From positions 523,238 to 587,237 of the forward strand of contig NZ_NHYL01000001.1 in assembly GCF_003288905.1 (NCBI RefSeq): a DNA stretch of 64,000 bases, read 5' to 3'. The DNA is from Helicobacter sp. 11-8110. GTDB taxonomy: Bacteria; Campylobacterota; Campylobacteria; Campylobacterales; Helicobacteraceae. Positions within the stretch are counted from its first letter, which is position 1. Each line of letters starts with the position of its first letter. Position numbers and translations under genes: made by a program. Positions 27,081 through 35,367 of the stretch are shown here, piece after piece. The notes below the pieces were generated by a model, which was not told where the DNA came from, searched no databases, and worked only from the letters and a program-made list of their open reading frames with translations.

Positions 27081-27711
27081 TAATAGGGATGCATTATTGT
27101 TTTATGCCAATATAGCTAAAACAACAGATAATATTCAAAGCGTAAAATTGGCAAATAATACAGATTATACTGAAATTGATGCTGAGTTCATATTAAGATA
27201 CTCTTCTAAAAATTCAAAAATTTTAGATCTTGGAAGTGGAACAGGATTGATTGTAAATAAAATATATAATCAAGTTTCTCATGTAGATTGTGTAGAATTT
27301 TATAAAGAATTTAGCAAATTTATTATTCAGTCCCCTAATGTTAGCATTCATAATCAATTATTGCAAGATTTTCACACGGGTGAAAAATACGATTTGATAA
27401 CAATTTTTGGAGTTATGCACCATTTTAATGATTTAGAAGCACTTGAATTGTATAAAAAATATTTCTCTTATTTGAAAAAAGATGGGAAAATGATTGTTAA
27501 AAATCAATTTGGGATTAATGAAGATGTTGTGGTGAATGGTTATTCTGAGGAACAAAAAACAAATTATTATTCTCATTATAGATATATTCATAAAGAACTC
27601 AACATTTTTAGAAGCATCGGTTTTAAAAATGTTGAGTTTTATGATATATATCCACCAGAATGTAATCGATGGGATAATACTCATTTTTATGCTATTGTGG
27701 CTTCTGTCTAG
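27064..27711 (+). CDS. Class I SAM-dependent methyltransferase
   Basis: A 215-residue Rossmann methyltransferase. Motif I is ILDLGSGTGLIVNKIY (about 55-70), the acidic loop is HVDCVEFYKEF, and FGVMHHFNDLEALELYKKY is the post-motif region. A strong AAGGAG site lies 5 bp before the ATG, itself inside the racemase 3' end. The substrate is unknown; co-transcription with the racemase and nucleotidyltransferase suggests a small metabolite or the mature glycan. Confidence 0.8.
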   Translation: MKKSISNRDALLFYANIAKTTDNIQSVKLANNTDYTEIDAEFILRYSSKNSKILDLGSGTGLIVNKIYNQVSHVDCVEFYKEFSKFIIQSPNVSIHNQLLQDFHTGEKYDLITIFGVMHHFNDLEALELYKKYFSYLKKDGKMIVKNQFGINEDVVVNGYSEEQKTNYYSHYRYIHKELNIFRSIGFKNVEFYDIYPPECNRWDNTHFYAIVASV

Positions 27712-27722
27712 GGTGGTTTGTT

Positions 27723-28793
27723 TTGTCTAAAATTTCTATTCTAACACCTTCTTTTAATCACGAGAAGTATATTAGATTCTTCTTGCAGAGTGTTTTGGAG
27801 CAAACTTTTCAAAACTTTGAACTTATTATTGTGGATGATTGCTCTTGGGATAGGAATTTAGAAGAAATTAAAAAGTTTAAAGATGAAAGAATAAAGCTTA
27901 TTAGGCATGATTATAATAAAGGAATTAATGCTGCCTTAAATACTGCTTTTGAAAATTCTAGTGGCGAAATTTTAGTTTTCTGTGCTAGTGATGATATGCT
28001 AGAGAGAGATGCTTTAGGAAAGATTTATCGGGCTTTTGAAGAGACACATATTGATGTAGTTTATCCTGGCGTTAAAGTGATAGATGAAAATAATATGATT
28101 TCACAATCAAAAAAGATAGAAATGCAATATAAAGAGCCTCTTGAAATTCTTAATTATATGTTTTTTGAGGGTAATTGCTTAATGTCTGTTGGAATGTCTA
28201 TAAAAAGGCAAGCATTTAGAGATATTTATCCCTTGCCATTTGGGCTTTGTAACCATCAAGATACTTTTATGCACATTAATTTATTGCTTAATGGGGCAAA
28301 GATTTTATTTTTACAAGATGAGGTGATTTTGTATAGAATGGCAAGTGATCAAACAAGCATTAGTGCGAGAAAAGATGTTACTCTCACTAGAGAAAACCTT
28401 GAAATAGAATCTTTGATGGATAGTTTTTTGCGCCTTAAAGATATTGAACTTTTGAAAAAAGTTTTTAAAAATGAGATTCAAAATACAGGGATTATGCCTT
28501 ATGAAGACACAATTGAATTTTTCTTAGGGAGAATGGCTATGTATTCTTCTCAAAGAGTGAGAAAATATTGGGGTTATCATAAAATTTTAGAGTTTTATAA
28601 TAAGAGCAATAACTCCAATATTTTAAAGACAAGATACAATTTTAATTTCAAAGACTTGTTAGGATTAGCGGAGCTATGCGATAGTGATAGGCTGATTAAA
28701 AAATACAGGAAATATAGGAAGCTATTTAAAGGTAGTCTTGTATTTTGCAGTATTTTAATAATGGTAATTGTTGGAATTATTTTGTGGAGGTAG
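27723..28793 (+). CDS. Glycosyltransferase family 2 with C-terminal membrane anchor
   Basis: A 356-residue GT2 enzyme: ISILTPSFNHEKYI, LIIVDDCSWD and VFCASDDMLERDAL, the last with the metal-binding DD, define the GT-A domain. A mid-protein segment GLCNHQDTFMHINLLLNG aligns with the acceptor/base region. The last 20 residues form a hydrophobic helix (FCSILIMVIVGIIL) that would anchor it in the inner membrane. It starts at TTG, 11 bp after the methyltransferase, with GGTGG upstream. Confidence 0.82.
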   Translation: MSKISILTPSFNHEKYIRFFLQSVLEQTFQNFELIIVDDCSWDRNLEEIKKFKDERIKLIRHDYNKGINAALNTAFENSSGEILVFCASDDMLERDALGKIYRAFEETHIDVVYPGVKVIDENNMISQSKKIEMQYKEPLEILNYMFFEGNCLMSVGMSIKRQAFRDIYPLPFGLCNHQDTFMHINLLLNGAKILFLQDEVILYRMASDQTSISARKDVTLTRENLEIESLMDSFLRLKDIELLKKVFKNEIQNTGIMPYEDTIEFFLGRMAMYSSQRVRKYWGYHKILEFYNKSNNSNILKTRYNFNFKDLLGLAELCDSDRLIKKYRKYRKLFKGSLVFCSILIMVIVGIILWR

Positions 28794-28796
28794 ATC

Positions 28797-29882
28797 TTGA
28801 TTAAATTTTTGGATTTACATAAAATTAATCAGCGTTTTAAGAGTGAAATTGACTTAGCCATTAGGGAAGTTTTGGAGAGCGGTTGGTATCTTTTGGGAGA
28901 GAAAAATAAAGCCTTTGAAGAAAACTTTGCCAAATATTGTGAGACAAAATTTAGCATAGGATGCGCAAATGGTCTTGATGCATTGCACTTAGCTATCCGA
29001 GCTTATGACTTCCCCAAAGATTCGGAGATAATAGTGCCAGCTAATACCTATATTGCCTCAATTTTAGCAATTAGCAATTGTGGGTTGAAGCCTATTTTGG
29101 TAGAGCCAAATTTAGAGACTTATAATATTGACGCGGATTTGATTGAAGCCAAAATTACAGAGAAAACAAAAGCCATTGTGGTTGTTCATTTGTATGGTCA
29201 AGCAGTTGAAATGGAGAAAATTTGGGAGCTTGCTAAAAAATATAATCTAAAAATTATTGAGGATTGCGCACAAGCTCATGGAGCAATATACCAAGGTAAA
29301 AAAGTTGGAAATCTAGGGGATATAGGGTGTTTTTCTTTTTATCCTGGTAAAAACTTAGGAGCATTAGGTGATGGTGGAAGTATTACCACTAATGATGAAG
29401 AAGTCGCGATAAAGATTAGAGCAATAGCAAATTATGGGTCTTTAATAAAATATGAAAACATTTACAAAGGCTTAAATTCTAGGCTTGATGAGATTCAAGC
29501 TGCTATATTGGATTTAAAATTGCAATTTTTAGATGCAGACAATCAGCAAAGAAGAGAAATCGCTAAAATTTATAGAGAAAATATTAAAAATGAGAAAATT
29601 GTTTTACCAAAATCATATAAAGAAGAATCACATGTTTGGCATTTGTTTGTTATACGCACAAAAGATAGGGATAAATTGCAGGAATACTTAAAGATTAAAG
29701 GTATCCAAACACTAATTCACTATCCTATTCCACCACATAAGCAGAATGCTTATAAGGAGTGGAATAATCTTAGTTTTCCTATTACAGAGAAGATTCACAA
29801 AGAAGTGCTGTCTCTACCTATTTCGCCAGCAATGAATAAAGAAGAAGCTTTTTATATTGTGCAGATTTTGAATGAATTTTAA
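28797..29882 (+). CDS. DegT/DnrJ/EryC1 aminotransferase (FdtB/QdtB-type)
   Basis: A PLP-dependent sugar aminotransferase of 361 residues. It contains [22 protein letters not shown] and the PLP lysine K185 in [14 protein letters not shown]. It should put an amino group at C3 of the keto sugar made by the ketoisomerase at 21020, giving dTDP-Fuc3N or dTDP-Qui3N. A GGAGG site supports the TTG start. Pathway genes rfbA, rfbB and the ketoisomerase lie 7.7 kb upstream, separated from it by the racemase/nucleotidyltransferase block. Confidence 0.86.
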   Translation: MIKFLDLHKINQRFKSEIDLAIREVLESGWYLLGEKNKAFEENFAKYCETKFSIGCANGLDALHLAIRAYDFPKDSEIIVPANTYIASILAISNCGLKPILVEPNLETYNIDADLIEAKITEKTKAIVVVHLYGQAVEMEKIWELAKKYNLKIIEDCAQAHGAIYQGKKVGNLGDIGCFSFYPGKNLGALGDGGSITTNDEEVAIKIRAIANYGSLIKYENIYKGLNSRLDEIQAAILDLKLQFLDADNQQRREIAKIYRENIKNEKIVLPKSYKEESHVWHLFVIRTKDRDKLQEYLKIKGIQTLIHYPIPPHKQNAYKEWNNLSFPITEKIHKEVLSLPISPAMNKEEAFYIVQILNEF

Positions 29883-29888
29883 ACTTAT

Positions 29889-31460
29889 TCATTCCGCTAT
29901 TGCACAGGCTCTTGTTTCGCGTATTACACTTACTTTGATTTCACCGGGGTATTGGACATTAGATTGTATTTCTTGAGCAATTTCTTTAGCAAGTAAATAG
30001 GATTCATCATCGTCAATTTCTTCTGCTTTGACAATCACTCGCACTTCCCTTCCTGCATTAATAGCATAGGCGTGTAAAACGCCCATTTTTGAGAGTGCAA
30101 TTTTCTCTATTTCACTCACGCGTCTTAGGTAGTTTTCTAGCACTTCTCGTCTTGCCCCAGGGCGTGCAGCAGAGAGTGCATCAGCTGCACACACAGCTGC
30201 TGCTTCTATGCTTTTAACTTCTTCATCGCCATGATGAGAGAGAATCGCATTTAAAACTATAGGGTGCTCATTATACCGCCGTATGATTTCTGCTCCAAGC
30301 TCTACATGAGTGCCTTTGAACTCGTGTGTCCTTGCCTTTCCTATATCATGCAAGAGTCCGGCTTTTGTTGCTAGCAGGCAATCTCCGCCTAATTCTGCGG
30401 CGATGATTCCAGCAAGATTGGCTACTTCTAGGCTATGTGCTAGTGCATTTTGCCCATAGCTTGCGCGGTAGCGTAATTTTCCGATGAGTTTTTTGATTTC
30501 AGGGTGGATGTTTCCAAGTCCCAAATCAAGAGTAACTTTATCTCCCTCATCAAAAATATTTTGTTCAAACTCTTCAGCACATTTTTGATAAATCTCTTCG
30601 ATTCTAGCAGGTTGGATTCTGCCATCTTCGATTAATCTTTGGATAGTCTGCACAGCAATAGATCGGCGGTAGAGATTGTGTGAGCTAACGACAATCACAC
30701 CAGGTGTGTCATCAATAATAATATCTACTCCACAAATCATTTCAAGTGTTTTAATATTGCGCCCATCTTTTCCGATGATTCGAGCTTTCATCTCATCATT
30801 AGGGAGAATGATTGTGTGGATAAGTCTCTCAGCGGCAAATTCCCCTGCAAAGCGTGAAGTGGCTTGAGCTAGAATATAAGCTGCTTTGGCTTTGGCTTCT
30901 TCTCTAAGCTCTTTTTCTTGTTTTCTTAGAATCTGTGCGATTTCTTGACGCGATTCTTCTTGTATCTTTTTAAAAAGGATTTTTTTGGCTTCGCTCTTTG
31001 TGATAGTGCTAATAGTGGCTAGTTTGTTAGTTAGATCTTCAAGCCTTTCTTGATAGTTTGTTTTGAGTTTTTTAAGTGATTCTTGCTCTTGGAGTAAAAC
31101 ATTTTTATCACGATTGATGAGTTGTCTTTCGCGATCAAGTGAGCATTGTTTGTGTTCTAGCTTTTGATTCTCTCTTAGCTTTTCTTTTTCAAATTCTAAG
31201 CGATTATTTTCATATTCTTTTACAATTTTGGCTGTTTCTCTTTCGTATTTTTGCTTTGATTCTAGCTCTATTTCTTTGGCTTTAATTTTTGATTCTTGAA
31301 GTGTTTTTTCTGCTTCGTATTCAATAGCCTTTGCCTTAGCCTTTGATTGTTCAAGCAGAATCTCTACATTAGCGCTAGAAAGTCTGCGTGAAATAAGGTA
31401 GCTTCCTCCGCCGGCGACTAAGGCTGATAAAGCGGAGCTGACAATAATCCAAGTTATCAT
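29889..31460 (-). CDS. rny: Ribonuclease Y
   Basis: A membrane-anchored endoribonuclease that starts mRNA decay in bacteria lacking RNase E. Order of parts: N-terminal transmembrane helix (TWIIVSSALSALVAGGG), a long coiled coil to about residue 200, a KH domain (MKARIIGKDGRNIKTLE), and an HD domain with GLLHDIGKA holding the metal-binding HD pair, then ILSHHGDEE. 523 residues is the usual length. GAGG about 9 bp upstream supports the ATG at 31460. The start lies 86 bp inside the 3' end of the upstream cyclo-ligase gene. Confidence 0.95.
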   Translation of the reverse strand: MITWIIVSSALSALVAGGGSYLISRRLSSANVEILLEQSKAKAKAIEYEAEKTLQESKIKAKEIELESKQKYERETAKIVKEYENNRLEFEKEKLRENQKLEHKQCSLDRERQLINRDKNVLLQEQESLKKLKTNYQERLEDLTNKLATISTITKSEAKKILFKKIQEESRQEIAQILRKQEKELREEAKAKAAYILAQATSRFAGEFAAERLIHTIILPNDEMKARIIGKDGRNIKTLEMICGVDIIIDDTPGVIVVSSHNLYRRSIAVQTIQRLIEDGRIQPARIEEIYQKCAEEFEQNIFDEGDKVTLDLGLGNIHPEIKKLIGKLRYRASYGQNALAHSLEVANLAGIIAAELGGDCLLATKAGLLHDIGKARTHEFKGTHVELGAEIIRRYNEHPIVLNAILSHHGDEEVKSIEAAAVCAADALSAARPGARREVLENYLRRVSEIEKIALSKMGVLHAYAINAGREVRVIVKAEEIDDDESYLLAKEIAQEIQSNVQYPGEIKVSVIRETRACAIAE

Positions 31461-32055
31461 ATTTTTGATCCTCTAGTTTGAGACTAGCAAAGGGCGTGAT
31501 GAAGAAATTTGACTGCACATCGTGTTTTTCTGTGATAGTTTGATGAGTATAATGAATGCCACGACAAATAAAAATATTGGTAGGTTTGTGTTTTAAAGTA
31601 TCAAAAAATCTATCATACATACCCTTGCCAAATCCTATGCGTTTGAAATTTTTATCCATTCCAAGTGTGGGAATGATTGCAATATTAATTTTTTTAAAAT
31701 AAAATGTTGAATTTTTGGCTTCATAAATACCAAATGCCTTTTTTTGCAATGGTAAGCGGTATTTTACAATTTTAAAGCTGATACCACACATAAAAGGGAT
31801 AAAAATTTGTATATTTCTTGATTTGCGGTAAGAATTAAGTAGCTTCCTGCAATCAAATTCGCTTTTTAAAGGATAATAAAATAAAATAGAAATAGGTGCC
31901 TTAGAAGTTTTTTTGTGAGCACAGATTAGTTTTTTTAGAAGTTTATCAAGCTGTTTTTCTAAACGATAATCCAAGTATCTAAGCTGCTTAGAATCTTGAA
32001 TTTTTTTGAGATTAGCTTTGTAGTGTTGGCGATAGGATTCTTTTAGGTTTTGCAA
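31375..32055 (-). CDS. 5-formyltetrahydrofolate cyclo-ligase family protein
   Basis: MTHFS converts 5-formyl-THF to 5,10-methenyl-THF using ATP. Recognisable parts are the Lys/Arg-rich first helix, ILFYYPLKSEFD and the phosphate-binding RIGFGKGMYDRFF, with HDV near the end. The frame extends to an ATG at 32100, but AAAGGAAA before the TTG at 32055 fits family length better (226 residues). After the HDVQSNFFITP that normally ends the protein, about 38 extra residues run into rny. Possible causes are loss of an earlier stop or natural overlap. Divergent but intact. Confidence 0.75.
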   Translation of the reverse strand: MQNLKESYRQHYKANLKKIQDSKQLRYLDYRLEKQLDKLLKKLICAHKKTSKAPISILFYYPLKSEFDCRKLLNSYRKSRNIQIFIPFMCGISFKIVKYRLPLQKKAFGIYEAKNSTFYFKKINIAIIPTLGMDKNFKRIGFGKGMYDRFFDTLKHKPTNIFICRGIHYTHQTITEKHDVQSNFFITPFASLKLEDQKYDNLDYCQLRFISLSRRRRKLPYFTQTF

Positions 32056-32618
32056 GGGTTTCCTTTGAATGAAAAGATAAGAGTAATAAACACTAAGCAT
32101 TGCAATAAAAGCAAAAGAAAATGAATGTAATAGACTTGCGATTCTTTAAGCAAGATTCCAAACTGCTCTAATCCAAAATAAAAAATAAAACTCAATACTA
32201 AACCACCTAAATACCCAATTTGTCTTGTTTTATCAATCTTAGAAAGAAAACTTTTGGAATGAAAGATTAGGGTTTCATTGCGCACAAGATAATCTCCAAA
32301 AATAAAGCCTATCTGATAAAGCCCATAGACTAAAAGCGCACCATAGAAAGTCTGCGGAAAAAGCAAATAAGAAAGCAAATAAGCAAAGGGCAGAATCTCC
32401 ATAAAGGTAAGAATGATCTTATAGGGTTTGGTTTGGAGTAGCTGTGTATAAAAAAAGCTTAGAATCCACGCTCCAAGGGCAAGAATGATTCCGCCAATGG
32501 AGAAAGTTTTGGGGGGTAAAAGTGCATAAATGGTAAAGATTGTTCCCAAAGCAACTCCCCCAAAAAGGGAGTTTAAAAATTTGTAAATAAGATAATTGTG
32601 AAGCGAAAAATTTTGCAT
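32043..32618 (-). CDS. Small polytopic membrane protein of unknown function
   Basis: A 191-residue protein with about six hydrophobic helices, resembling half of a major-facilitator transporter (GGVALGTIFTIYALLPP; FGDYLVRNETLIFHS). No catalytic motif was seen. It starts one base into the TonB-receptor stop and overlaps the cyclo-ligase start by 13 bp, so the receptor, this protein, the cyclo-ligase and rny form one overlapping run. A G6 run at 32512-32517 lies in the gene; no in-frame break results. Confidence 0.65.
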   Translation of the reverse strand: MQNFSLHNYLIYKFLNSLFGGVALGTIFTIYALLPPKTFSIGGIILALGAWILSFFYTQLLQTKPYKIILTFMEILPFAYLLSYLLFPQTFYGALLVYGLYQIGFIFGDYLVRNETLIFHSKSFLSKIDKTRQIGYLGGLVLSFIFYFGLEQFGILLKESQVYYIHFLLLLLQCLVFITLIFSFKGNPCKT

Positions 32619-34606
32619 TAGAATTTGTATTTCACTCCTCCACCAAAGGTTGTTTCAAACTCATAGGGATAATAAGCTCCACTAACCACTAGAGCATTTT
32701 TATGATTTGTGAGATTATTAGCAAAGGCATAAATTTCAAAATCTTTAAGTGTGTAGCTTAATGTGGCATTGAGACTTTGATAGTTTGGCATTTTTGTAAG
32801 CACATTATCATAATCATTATAATCATAAGCCCTAGAGCCATATTTATAAGAGATTCCAAGATTAAGATTAGGAATAGGGAGATAATTAAGGCTTGTTACA
32901 AAAGTGTGCTTAGAGACACCGGGAATTGTATTGCCTTTATATCCTTCATTACCTTGCATGGTAGCATCAACATAAGCATAACTCAAGGTTGAATAAAGGT
33001 TTTGCGAGAAATAAGTGATAAATTTAACTTCACCACCGATTCTTCTTGTTTTTCCTAGAGTTTGGTTATCATAAATGCCTGTGATTTTGTTTAGACCATA
33101 ATAGTTTTCATCGTGCCCTTGGATATAAAACACACTTCCGCTAAGCTTGTGAATCCCCACAATCATATCTGTTCCAATTTGAAAAGTATCAAAAGTGGCT
33201 GGTTCAATGAGTGTGTTAGGCAAAGGGGCAAATGTGATAGGATCATAGCGGAGTAGCCAATCAACATTTGGAGTAACAAAGGTGCGAGAATAGGAAGTAA
33301 AAACGCTAATTTGCGGGTGGATTTGGTAATGATAGCCAAGTTCTCCACCAATAAGATTTTCATCCCTGCTATAAGAATTAGTTTGTTTGTTGATGACTCT
33401 TTGTGTGTTGATTCCAAGATTGAGTGTGGAGTTTCCTAGATATTTTTCTCCGCTAAGATAAAGCAACATTTCACTCACTTCGGCTTTGACATTGTTATTT
33501 GTGCGTTGGCTTTGTTTGATCTCTCCCCCTATTTCTGCAAGATAGGAATCATTTTTGTAAGTGCTGTTAAAGTTTCCATATAAGCCTTTTCCAGTATAGA
33601 GTGCATTAGGAGAATTGACATAATCGCTTTCATTGCGATTCCCACCAAAGTTAATATCGGTAGTAACGCCATTTTGCGCATAATAGGTTAAGCCAAAATT
33701 ATGATGCAAATCCCATCGCTTTTGATGACTAAAGGAATCTCCCCAAAGTGATGGCGCAGGAGCTTGGCTTGGATCTTTGTCAAACTGCTCTTTGGTGAGT
33801 AGTGGACCAGCGTATTTGATTCCATATTTGGAATAATTAGCACTAGCTTTTAAGATTAAAGAATCATCAGGGTAATAAAAAAGCGTAATACCGCCATTTT
33901 TATTGTAACTGCCATCTTTTTCATCAGATCCTTGTGTGATTTTTCTAGCACCTTGAGAATGTTGATATTGACCATAAAATCCAATATTCAAAGTGTCTCC
34001 CACATAACGCGCAGTCATTTGTGAATTGAGCGTGTCATAGCTTGAATAGCCTAGATTAATAGTTCCACCTTCTTTGCGTGTGGTGGTGATTTTCAAGATT
34101 CCACTCACTGCACCATTACCATATTTTGTCATACCCTTGCCGCGGATAATTTCAATTTTTTGAATCGAATCAAGTGGAATAGAGCTTAGTGAAACAGGCG
34201 GTGAATCAATATTATTTATTCTAATTCCATCAACAATGATTGCAAGATTCTTGTGTGCGTTTTGCCCAAAGCCACGCAAATCAATGTTTTGAGTGTAAGG
34301 ATTGCCATAACTGGAAGTGGTTTTAAGCAGAGAATGAAGATTTAAGAATTCATAGACATTTTGAGCATTGGATTGTTTAATTTCCTCTGCACTAAATTCT
34401 TCTTTGAAGTCTGCATTCTCTACAAATTCATCTGCATGGATAATAGAAAGCTTTAAAGATTGAGAATCTTGAGATTGTGAAGATTTTTCATTTAAAGCGA
34501 TATTTTGACTTTGTGCAAGAAGGGTGCTGTTTAAAGCTAAAATTGCAGCCAAAGAAAAATATTTTTTTCTAAATCCCCTAGGTTGTAAATGTTTGTGTTT
34601 TCGCAT
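32618..34606 (-). CDS. TonB-dependent outer-membrane receptor
   Basis: A 662-residue protein with a basic signal peptide (ending near LLAQS). The plug domain includes NIDLRGFGQNAHKNLAIIVDGIRINN and EIIRGKGMTKYGNGAVSGILKI, and a 22-strand barrel ends GGGVKYKF with terminal Phe. It should import an iron chelate, haem, nickel or cobalamin complex with TonB-ExbBD energy. The plug is nearest BtuB/FecA/CirA types, but the ligand cannot be assigned. Repeats in its promoter suggest metal-responsive control. No TonB-box sequence was clearly identified. Confidence 0.88.
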   Translation of the reverse strand: MRKHKHLQPRGFRKKYFSLAAILALNSTLLAQSQNIALNEKSSQSQDSQSLKLSIIHADEFVENADFKEEFSAEEIKQSNAQNVYEFLNLHSLLKTTSSYGNPYTQNIDLRGFGQNAHKNLAIIVDGIRINNIDSPPVSLSSIPLDSIQKIEIIRGKGMTKYGNGAVSGILKITTTRKEGGTINLGYSSYDTLNSQMTARYVGDTLNIGFYGQYQHSQGARKITQGSDEKDGSYNKNGGITLFYYPDDSLILKASANYSKYGIKYAGPLLTKEQFDKDPSQAPAPSLWGDSFSHQKRWDLHHNFGLTYYAQNGVTTDINFGGNRNESDYVNSPNALYTGKGLYGNFNSTYKNDSYLAEIGGEIKQSQRTNNNVKAEVSEMLLYLSGEKYLGNSTLNLGINTQRVINKQTNSYSRDENLIGGELGYHYQIHPQISVFTSYSRTFVTPNVDWLLRYDPITFAPLPNTLIEPATFDTFQIGTDMIVGIHKLSGSVFYIQGHDENYYGLNKITGIYDNQTLGKTRRIGGEVKFITYFSQNLYSTLSYAYVDATMQGNEGYKGNTIPGVSKHTFVTSLNYLPIPNLNLGISYKYGSRAYDYNDYDNVLTKMPNYQSLNATLSYTLKDFEIYAFANNLTNHKNALVVSGAYYPYEFETTFGGGVKYKF

Positions 34607-34649
34607 TTAAATTTCCTAAATTAATGAAATTTTGGCGATTTAAAAATTA

Positions 34650-34660
34650 GCAATCATTGC
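34650..34660. promoter_or_regulatory. Candidate operator: palindrome in the TonB-receptor promoter
   Basis: GCAATCATTGC is a perfect 5-1-5 palindrome, within a looser TAGCAATCATTGCCTA. It sits about 45-55 bp before the receptor ATG, just downstream of the nearest minus-strand TACAAT (complement of 34673-34678), where a repressor would block transcription. The core AATnATT resembles Fur-box centres. A 9-bp inverted copy TGATTGCTA lies at 34713-34721. Confidence 0.4.
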
Positions 34661-34667
34661 CTAAATA

Positions 34668-34695
34668 TTCTTATTGTATATTTCTTATTGTATAT
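34668..34695. repeat. Perfect tandem 14-bp repeat upstream of the TonB receptor
   Basis: TTCTTATTGTATAT occurs twice back to back (34668-34681 and 34682-34695). On the minus strand each unit contains TACAAT, giving two -10-like hexamers 14 bp apart in front of the receptor gene. Changes in copy number could alter promoter strength. Confidence 0.7.
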
Positions 34696-34770
34696 TTAAG
34701 GATATAAAGAAGTGATTGCTAGAATATTTAAAAAGCCAAAAAGAATTCTACAATAAATTTTTATAAAGTA

Positions 34771-34799
34771 TTGACATTTTTAAAAAAAGAGGATAGAAT
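34771..34799 (+). promoter_or_regulatory. Promoter of the tRNA cluster
   Basis: TTGACA (34771-34776) and TAGAAT (34794-34799) are separated by exactly 17 bp, an unusually good housekeeping promoter for this genome. Expected start near 34806, about 15 bp before the first tRNA. Confidence 0.75.
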
Positions 34800-34815
34800 T
34801 TCACTTCATTTTTAA

Positions 34816-34896
<81 letters not shown>

Positions 34897-34934
34897 TTTA
34901 TTTTTATTTCAGTGTTTGACCAGTTTATAATTGG

Positions 34935-35019
<85 letters not shown>

Positions 35020-35032
35020 TTAATAGCTATTT

Positions 35033-35109
35033 GCGGGAGTAGCTCAGTTGGCTAGAGCATCAGCCTTCCAAGCTGAGGGTCGCGGGTTCGAGCCCCGTTT
35101 CCCGCTCCA
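35033..35109 (+). tRNA. tRNA-Gly (anticodon TCC)
   Basis: A 77-nt tRNA. Acceptor GCGGGAG pairs with TTCCCGC, the anticodon loop is CTTCCAA, and the sequence ends TCCA with encoded CCA. Confidence 0.95.
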
Positions 35110-35178
35110 TATACTGGGAGCTGATTCTACTTGTAGTTTTTTTAAATCAGCCCAACACTTATGTATTGTTATTTTTTT

Positions 35179-35253
35179 GCCCATATAGCTCAGTGGCAGA
35201 GCACTTCCTTGGTAAGGAAGAGGTCGGCGGTTCAATCCCGCTTATGGGCTCCA
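35179..35253 (+). tRNA. tRNA-Thr (anticodon GGT)
   Basis: A 75-nt tRNA. Acceptor GCCCATA pairs with TATGGGC, the anticodon loop is TTGGTAA, and CCA is encoded. With the TGT isoacceptor above it gives two threonine tRNAs in the cluster. Confidence 0.95.
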
Positions 35254-35324
35254 GTTTTTCAGAGTTTATGATGGAATTGTAGAAAATGTTACGATTCTTA
35301 ATTTTAAAATTGGTAAAAATAGTG

Positions 35325-35330
35325 TAGAAT
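35325..35330 (+). promoter_or_regulatory. -10 element of the tuf promoter
   Basis: TAGAAT preceded by AGTG, about 38 bp before the tuf ATG. No good -35 was found. Read-through from the tRNA promoter is also possible, since no hairpin separates the last tRNA from tuf. Confidence 0.5.
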
Positions 35331-35367
35331 AACGGCTATTTTAAACTTTAAATTTTAGGAGAAGCTT

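Noticed and set aside
32512..32517. G6 run as a phase-variation switch
   Set aside because: Too short compared with switching poly-G tracts in Helicobacter, and the gene is in frame. The G6 in rfbA (near 19148) simply encodes the conserved GGSG loop.
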